In this document: positions 31,701 through 37,323 of the stretch, piece by piece | How the letters are laid out: each line of letters starts with the position of its first letter | How positions within the stretch are numbered: position 1 is the first letter of the stretch | Source: Candidatus Caccoplasma merdavium | GTDB taxonomy: Bacteria > Bacteroidota > Bacteroidia > Bacteroidales > UBA11471 | Direction: 5' to 3' | Assembly: GCA_018715595.1 (NCBI GenBank) | Contig: DVLI01000016.1 | Location: forward strand, 1 to 37,323 | Length of the DNA: 37,323 bases | Position numbers and translations under genes: made by a program | Notes under the pieces: generated by a model | Seen by the model: only the letters and a program-made list of their open reading frames with translations | Database searches by the model: none | Told to the model about the DNA's origin: nothing

Positions 31701-33551
31701 TTAATAGCCCGGATTCTGATTCTCCTGGTTGATGCCCATATTGGTATCGATTTCGGCTTGCGGTATGGGACGATACCACTTTACCTCTCCTTTGTTGTTC
31801 GACATGTCGGCCGCGGACGATATATATGTATTGTAGGCGATATTGTACCGAACCAACTGTTTGGTGCGTCGCAAATCGATCCAACGGCTGGCGTTTTCGC
31901 CGAAGAGCTCCCGGGCGCGCTCATCGAGGATAACGTCGAGCGGCGTATTCTCTCCATAAGTCACCGGGGTCGTGTAATTGGCTTCGTAGTCAGCAAATGA
32001 CGATAATGTCTTGGCTTTGGCCCGTTCCCGCACATCGTTCACATAAGAGAGAGCCGTTGTTTCGTCGCCCGCCATGAGAGCGGCTTCGGCGGCCACCAGA
32101 TAGATGTCGCTCAAATGCAAAAGCAATATATCGCGATAATCGCTGTAAGTGCAACTCTTGTCTTGTTCGGTATTGGGGTCATCATACTTTCTCACCGTCA
32201 CGCCGGCTTGGGCAAGTCTTCCCGCACTGTGGTATTCCAATGTCTGACGGCTGGCGATTTTTCCGTCGGTACCCAAGGTGATGATAACCATCGGGTCGGC
32301 AATGATGTAAAATTTCGACTGCTTGGTGGCCAGTTTGTCGGCATCAGTGTTGGCAAAACGCTGGGTGTTGTCCGTAATCCATGTTTCAAGCTCGGCTTGG
32401 CTGGTATAGTAGGGAAAATAACCGAATGCGATTTTGAGGTTGCTGTTGTCGGCATTGTTGTAGTATGCCATATAACCCTCATCGCCCCAACCGGGAAGGC
32501 CATCGTCGCCGATTGCCGAGTTATACATGATTTGCATGAACGTCCCTTCCCAACGTTCATCGCCCTCGTCCCAAAGGTAGATGGCCTTTGTCGACGGACA
32601 AAGCTGAGAACCGCAGGCTTTCAAACCGCTTTCAACGGGATTGCCGTAAAGGTGCCCGTAAGAGCCTTGCAAATTGTGCCCGCCGGCATATATGTCGCCG
32701 GGATAGCCCTCACGCTGGTATTGCACCGAGAATATTTCTTCCTCGTTGTTTTCGTTGAACGGCCACCACTTGTCATGGAACGACATGGTCAGACCCTGCC
32801 CGTTGATGGCTTTTTCGGCCCAGGCAAGCGCCTTTTCGAAATAGGCGGTCGAGGTAACCGTATAGGTGCCGGCCGTCTCATCGAGAAGCTTGGTGTGTAT
32901 ATCCCAACCGGCAGCCAGATACACTTTTGCCAAAAGAGCCGCCACGGCGCGTTTGCTTGCCCGGCCCAAGTTGGCACCCAGGCCGTTGTCGGGCAGGTTG
33001 GGCGACTCGGCAATGCTTTCCAACTCGGCAATGATATTCGCATAAACGGTACTTAAATCAGCACGCGGATAATTGCGTTCGTCATTATCGATGTATTGGG
33101 TCACATAAGGGACGCCGCCAAAATGTTGGGTCAACAGATAATAGCCATAACAACGCAGGAATTTGGCTTCGGGAGCATACGTCCCGTTGTCGCCTCCGTA
33201 TTTGAGCACACCGTTGGCATCGTTTATCATGGCGTAGATATTCTTATAGAGGTCCTCTACCGTGGAGTTCTCGGCCGAGAGGGTGTACCGATGGAACATG
33301 CCGGGGTCTTTGGAACGGACAGCGACATAAAGGTCGGTTCCCCATTCATTGATCTCGACATTGGTAGCCATGGGTTTCAACCCGGCATAGGCCGATGCCA
33401 AAAAAGTCTGCAAACCGGCATCGGTAGAGTAATAATCTTCGGCCAATGTACCACCTGCACTCTTATTCTCGGCTTCCAAAAAGTCATCGCAACTACTGAA
33501 AAGCAGTGCACCTGCTATTACAAATGCTGCTATATAGATAATATTTTTCAT
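31701..33551 (-). CDS. SusD-like/RagB outer-membrane glycan-binding lipoprotein
   Basis: SusD proteins bind oligosaccharide at the cell surface and form a lid over the SusC channel. The 616-residue protein has a lipobox ending in LFSSC (Cys21) followed by DDF, and the SusD pattern of TPR-like helices, for example AKFLRCYGYYLLTQHFGGVPYV and RASKRAVAALLAKVYLAAGWD. The C-terminal RERAK and WIDLRRTKQL are typical. It lies 26 bp downstream of the SusC gene, so the two are coupled. The bound glycan cannot be read directly; the pectate lyase nearby suggests pectin-derived oligosaccharides. Confidence 0.95.
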   Translation of the reverse strand: MKNIIYIAAFVIAGALLFSSCDDFLEAENKSAGGTLAEDYYSTDAGLQTFLASAYAGLKPMATNVEINEWGTDLYVAVRSKDPGMFHRYTLSAENSTVEDLYKNIYAMINDANGVLKYGGDNGTYAPEAKFLRCYGYYLLTQHFGGVPYVTQYIDNDERNYPRADLSTVYANIIAELESIAESPNLPDNGLGANLGRASKRAVAALLAKVYLAAGWDIHTKLLDETAGTYTVTSTAYFEKALAWAEKAINGQGLTMSFHDKWWPFNENNEEEIFSVQYQREGYPGDIYAGGHNLQGSYGHLYGNPVESGLKACGSQLCPSTKAIYLWDEGDERWEGTFMQIMYNSAIGDDGLPGWGDEGYMAYYNNADNSNLKIAFGYFPYYTSQAELETWITDNTQRFANTDADKLATKQSKFYIIADPMVIITLGTDGKIASRQTLEYHSAGRLAQAGVTVRKYDDPNTEQDKSCTYSDYRDILLLHLSDIYLVAAEAALMAGDETTALSYVNDVRERAKAKTLSSFADYEANYTTPVTYGENTPLDVILDERARELFGENASRWIDLRRTKQLVRYNIAYNTYISSAADMSNNKGEVKWYRPIPQAEIDTNMGINQENQNPGY

Positions 33552-33577
33552 CTTCTAAGAATTTAAGAGGTTTGGTA

Positions 33578-36500
33578 TTAGAATGTTATACTTGCACCAA
33601 ATTGATAGGTTATCGTGCTCGGACCGTCGTTTTTCAAATCTCCACCCGCCCACTCAGGATCGAATCCTTTGTAACGGGTAAAGACAAACGGGTTTGTCAC
33701 GGTTGCATAAAGCCTCAAATTCTGACATTTGAACTTGCTGACCCATTCCTTGGGGAAAGTATATCCGAGGGAGATGTGCTTGATTTTCACATAGGAGGCA
33801 TCGACGATGGTATTGGCATTGCCCAACCACTCCTCTTGATAAGTCAGGGAATTGGTCGTAAAGGGATAATCGCCGTAGTGTGTCGTTTCTTGATAAACGG
33901 GGTTGATGAATGTTCCATCATCATTGATTCCATCACAATTCAACAAGGTCCCGGCCGGCACATACCAATCGGCATTCAAACGCATGCGTCCGCGGTCGGT
34001 CAAGTCATAATACTGCCCATAGAATGCAGAGCTGACCGTATAACCGATTTTTGCATAGACCGACAGCGAAAGGTCCCAATTCTTGTAAGAGAGGTTGCTG
34101 GTGAAGCTGCCCACGAAATCGGGCGACGACTTATATATCTTACGGTCGTTGGTTCCGTCTATGGCACCGTCGCCATTCAAGTCCTTGATGATAGGCATGC
34201 CTTCCTGCCACCCGTAGATGGTATAGTAATAATCACAGGAACGCACTTGCTGCCCGGGAACAAATCCGAAGTTTTTCGCGGCCTGGGTATTGGGAACGGT
34301 CATCATCTGGTCGGTGACAATCCCGTCCCATACATAGGCATAGACATTTTCCACCGGATAGCCGATAAAGAGACCTCCCGTCATAGCTGTGGGCACAAGG
34401 TTGGTTCCAAGGCCGTTGATTTCAAGAACTTTGTTCTTGTTATGCGTGAATGAGAAAGTCGTTTCCCAACGCCAGTCCTTGGTGGAGACGTTTACCGTGG
34501 TCAATCCTATTTCCACGCCGGTATTCTTTACCGAACCTACATTGGTTGTCATCGACTGTCCGCCGGTAAGCAAAGGAAGGTCTACGTCATAGAGCAGGTC
34601 TTTTGAGCGTTTGTCATACCAATCTATTGATCCGTGAATGCGGCCATTGAAGAAACCGAAGTCCAAACCGACATTGACTTCATGGGATTTCTCCCATTGG
34701 AGCCGGCTGTTTACAATACCGCTCGGCGATGTACCCGAGATATAGGTCCCGCCCAAAGGATAATATTCGGTCGAAGCTATGGTAACTTGTGTCGCATAAT
34801 CACCGGCGCCCCGATTGTTTCCGGTTACACCGTAGGAGAGACGGAGTTTGAGGTTGCTCAACCAATGGGAAGTGCGTTTCATCCAAGGCTCATCGGAGAT
34901 GCGCCAGGCAAAGGCCACCGACGGGAAAGCTCCCCAACGGTAATTTTTTGCGAACTTCGATGAGGCGTCCCAACGTACCGTGGCCGTGAGCATGTAACAA
35001 TAGAAAAGGGTATAGTTGGCGCGCAAGGCAAACGATACCATGCTGTTTTCGGTGTAAGTGTTCGACGAACCCGTCTGGTTTATCAATCCGGTGTTGAGTG
35101 CATACCACAAGGTGCCTTCACGCACGCCGGCCGACTCGATATATTCCGTTTCGGTCTTGCCCGACATGAGAGAGGCCAAGCCCATCACGTTGAGTTCATG
35201 GCGGTCATTTATGCTATAATCCCATGTCAAAGTATTGTCCCATGTATAAGAGAGGCCGCTGGCCGTGGACAAGGTAGCCTGGTTCTCGGCATCTCCCACG
35301 AGGGTTCCCCGATAGAAACCTTCCCGGGAAGCTGAATAAATCGGCGAGAATGAGGTCTTGAAATTGAGCCCGTCAATCGGTTTGAGGTTGATGTAGAAAT
35401 TGCCCAGCAAAGTCCACTCTTCACCGGCTTTTTCCTCGTTTTCCCAATAAAGCAAGGGGTTGTATGAACTGGTAAACTGGTAACCTGTCGCACTCGTACC
35501 CAAATATTTATGCGCTCCGGGTTGTGCCAACAATTCACCTGTCTCATCGTCATAGGGGAATATAAAAGGATTCATACGGAAAGCCTCCTGCACACCGGTA
35601 TCGGAACCATACTCATTGTCGATTTTTGCCAAGTTTACCGTAAATCCGGCACTGACGACTTTTGATATTTGGGCATCGAGGCTTCCTTTGAAATTGAATT
35701 TACGTTCGTCATCGCCTTCGTAAAGGCCCTTGTTCCTGTTATAACCTATACCCATGTGGTAGCTCACCTTCTCCGAAGCTCCGCTGACACTGATATAATG
35801 ATTTTGCTGGCTGCCGTTGTTGGTGATGAAATCGGGCCAATCAAAGGTACGGCCGCTGGCCAGCATATCTTTCATGGCATATTCGTTCTTGCCGGCTTCA
35901 TATTGCAGCGCCATCTGTCCGAAACTGCTGTTCATGGTATAGATAGGCTGCGAGGTATTTCCCGTGCCACCGACAGGAGAAAGGAACTCCCTGAAACGAT
36001 AGGTATAAAATTCGTCGGCTGTTTGAAAATCGGGCATACGCGCCGGCGTGGAGACGCCGTAGTAGCCATCGTAAGATATGGTCGGTTTGGCGACACTCTT
36101 CGACAATCCTCCGCCGCTCTTTGTGGTCACCAACACGACACCTGCCGTAGCCCGTGAACCGTAAATGGCCGTAGAGGAGGCATCTTTAAGAATATCGATG
36201 CGTTCGATATCGTGTTGATTGAGCCAGTTGATGTCGGAACATTCCACTCCGTCGACGATATACAACGGTGTCGTACTTCCGTTGATGGACGAACGTCCGC
36301 GAATGTCTATATCGAAACCGCCTCCGGCACGGCTGCTGTTTTGAGTAATATTCACACCTGGAACAGAACCTTGTATGGCGCCTAATACCTCGGGGGTACC
36401 TCTCTGTATGATTTCATTCGGGGTAACCGATGAGACAGAACCGGTAAGGTCGTTCTTTTTTACCGTACCATAACCGATAACGACAACATCATCGAGTTGC

Positions 36501-36799
36501 TCGGCATCTTCTTCCAAAACAAATTTCAGATTTGTCTGGTTGCCGACGGTCACGGTTTGTCTCTTAAATCCCAAGAAATAGGCTGAAATGGTCGATGTCG
36601 GCTTTACATTTTCCAATGAAAAGTTACCATTGGCATCGGTAATGGTCACAGCTTTTCCGTCCAACGAAATCGACACACCCGGTAACGGCTCTCCTTGACG
36701 GTCGGCAACACTACCGGTCACTCGCTGTTGAGCATCGACGGCGACACATATCAGGCTCAACAAGAATACCGTTAATGTCTTAGTTATTAGCTTCATCAT
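33578..36799 (-). CDS. SusC/RagA-family TonB-linked outer-membrane transporter
   Basis: The 1073-residue protein imports oligosaccharides through a TonB-dependent outer-membrane barrel. It shows a signal peptide (about residues 1-23), a carboxypeptidase-D-regulatory-like domain (about 24-95), a TonB-box-like DDVVVIGYGTVKK segment, a plug domain (about 110-230, with VDGVECSDINWL and ILKDASSTAIYGSRA) and a long C-terminal barrel ending in aromatic-rich strands and a final phenylalanine (residue 1073). It pairs with the SusD gene directly downstream. The start has two adjacent ATG codons (36799 and 36796), either possible. Confidence 0.96.
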   Translation of the reverse strand: MMKLITKTLTVFLLSLICVAVDAQQRVTGSVADRQGEPLPGVSISLDGKAVTITDANGNFSLENVKPTSTISAYFLGFKRQTVTVGNQTNLKFVLEEDAEQLDDVVVIGYGTVKKNDLTGSVSSVTPNEIIQRGTPEVLGAIQGSVPGVNITQNSSRAGGGFDIDIRGRSSINGSTTPLYIVDGVECSDINWLNQHDIERIDILKDASSTAIYGSRATAGVVLVTTKSGGGLSKSVAKPTISYDGYYGVSTPARMPDFQTADEFYTYRFREFLSPVGGTGNTSQPIYTMNSSFGQMALQYEAGKNEYAMKDMLASGRTFDWPDFITNNGSQQNHYISVSGASEKVSYHMGIGYNRNKGLYEGDDERKFNFKGSLDAQISKVVSAGFTVNLAKIDNEYGSDTGVQEAFRMNPFIFPYDDETGELLAQPGAHKYLGTSATGYQFTSSYNPLLYWENEEKAGEEWTLLGNFYINLKPIDGLNFKTSFSPIYSASREGFYRGTLVGDAENQATLSTASGLSYTWDNTLTWDYSINDRHELNVMGLASLMSGKTETEYIESAGVREGTLWYALNTGLINQTGSSNTYTENSMVSFALRANYTLFYCYMLTATVRWDASSKFAKNYRWGAFPSVAFAWRISDEPWMKRTSHWLSNLKLRLSYGVTGNNRGAGDYATQVTIASTEYYPLGGTYISGTSPSGIVNSRLQWEKSHEVNVGLDFGFFNGRIHGSIDWYDKRSKDLLYDVDLPLLTGGQSMTTNVGSVKNTGVEIGLTTVNVSTKDWRWETTFSFTHNKNKVLEINGLGTNLVPTAMTGGLFIGYPVENVYAYVWDGIVTDQMMTVPNTQAAKNFGFVPGQQVRSCDYYYTIYGWQEGMPIIKDLNGDGAIDGTNDRKIYKSSPDFVGSFTSNLSYKNWDLSLSVYAKIGYTVSSAFYGQYYDLTDRGRMRLNADWYVPAGTLLNCDGINDDGTFINPVYQETTHYGDYPFTTNSLTYQEEWLGNANTIVDASYVKIKHISLGYTFPKEWVSKFKCQNLRLYATVTNPFVFTRYKGFDPEWAGGDLKNDGPSTITYQFGASITF

Positions 36800-36856
36800 G
36801 TATGTGTGTTTTTTGGTATGAAATCGGGTTATCGGCAGACGTTGTCTGTCAAAACT

Positions 36857-36895
36857 CCGTTAAAAGGGCGGTCACCAAAACCGCCCTTTTAACGG
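36857..36895 (-). terminator. Terminator after the right-edge gene
   Basis: A perfect 16-bp stem (36857-36872 and 36880-36895) with a 7-nt loop lies between the right-edge gene and SusC, so SusC probably has its own promoter in the short gap (36800-36856), although no clear TAnnTTTG is seen there. Confidence 0.75.
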
Positions 36896-36908
36896 ATAAA
36901 GAGATGTT

Positions 36909-37323
36909 TTATTTGAGGATAAATTTATGACCCTTCTGTATAATGACACCTTTATAATCTTTCGTTACAGGTTGTCCCAAGATATTATACATCGGGGCAT
37001 TGTAATCGATTGTCGGAACGGTGGGATCGCTTTCCACTTCGATGACAGAGGAAGATTCGGGTTGGTCCAGAGAGTTCTTGATGCTTTGGTCCTTGGCCGG
37101 GTCATACGATTCGAGGTCGGCTTCGGCAACGGTATACACGACGATGTTGGCACCCACTTGGTTGTTTCCGTCATACAGGAACGAAAGTTCATAATACCAA
37201 CCCAGGGGATCTTCTATCACGGCCACGGGTTTCGTCTCGGCCTGGACGGGCGACGGACTGAACGGATAGGCCAAAGCCTTGATGGCTTCGTTATCCATGA
37301 TGTCCCGACCGGTGATGCCATCG
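36909..37323 (-). CDS. C-terminal part of a secreted protein (continues beyond the window)
   Basis: The frame stays open to the window edge, so the N-terminus is missing. About 138 residues are visible. The last 30 or so (APMYNILGQPVTKDYKG then VIIQKGHKFILK) resemble C-terminal tails found on many secreted Bacteroidota enzymes. The preceding part contains an Asp/Glu-rich linker (SLDQPESSSVIEVESDPT) and a beta-strand region. I do not recognise the catalytic or binding domain, which would lie off the right edge. Its position upstream of SusC suggests it belongs to the PUL. Confidence 0.65.
   Translation of the reverse strand, partial: DGITGRDIMDNEAIKALAYPFSPSPVQAETKPVAVIEDPLGWYYELSFLYDGNNQVGANIVVYTVAEADLESYDPAKDQSIKNSLDQPESSSVIEVESDPTVPTIDYNAPMYNILGQPVTKDYKGVIIQKGHKFILK

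Overview
The window looks like the chromosome of a gut-type member of the Bacteroidales (phylum Bacteroidota). The evidence is a SusC/SusD pair, several lipoproteins with acidic residues just after the lipidated cysteine, a GT3-type glycogen synthase next to a short-form alpha-glucan phosphorylase, a sigma/FecR remnant, and many promoters of the Bacteroidota type with the -7 element TAnnTTTG. The G+C content is moderate. A Barnesiella-like genus is possible, but this is a guess. No phage, IS, CRISPR or plasmid module was found. Most of the window is ordinary core genome; the accessory parts are the left-edge repeat, a decayed sigma/FecR locus near 14-15 kb, and a pectin-type polysaccharide utilization locus (PUL) at the right end.

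Layout. 1-217: tail of an 84-bp tandem repeat. 387-1322: three small envelope-type genes (YtxH-like, holin-like membrane protein, unknown). 1455-1943: small lipoprotein. 2027-2959 (-): cysteine synthase. 3216-4825: TPR protein and prmA. 4897-8644 (-): lipoprotein, yebC, pheT. 8828-9733 (-): RluA-type pseudouridine synthase. 10010-11762: psd and pssA (phosphatidylethanolamine synthesis) and a DUF4834-like membrane protein. 11838-13673 (-): SLC13-type transporter. 13802-15376 (-): broken esterase tail, truncated FecR and frameshifted ECF sigma factor. 15663-15736 (-): tRNA with CAT anticodon. 16018-16941: ribF. 17032-17499 (-): Lrp/AsnC regulator. 17689-19131 (-): two FKBP prolyl isomerases. 19315-20019: sirtuin deacylase. 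20216-21100 (-): secreted esterase. 21185-25480 (-): glycogen phosphorylase and glycogen synthase. 25755-27455: GH43 enzyme. 27536-37323 (-): large pectate lyase, small lipoprotein, SusD, SusC and the end of another secreted protein.

How the genes work together. In the right-end PUL the SusC/SusD pair would bind and import an oligosaccharide, while the PL1 pectate lyase and the convergent GH43 enzyme would cleave pectic main chain and arabinose/xylose side groups. No PUL regulator lies inside the window. Glycogen synthase and phosphorylase form a storage-polymer operon. psd and pssA catalyse consecutive steps of phosphatidylethanolamine synthesis.

Most notable is the region 13.8-15.4 kb. A sigma factor has lost its frame inside the DNA-binding region, its anti-sigma partner is cut in half and joined to the tail of an unrelated esterase, and that tail has its own frameshift. 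This looks like a former sigma/FecR-controlled locus collapsed by deletion. I did not see a clearly novel defence or mobile system.
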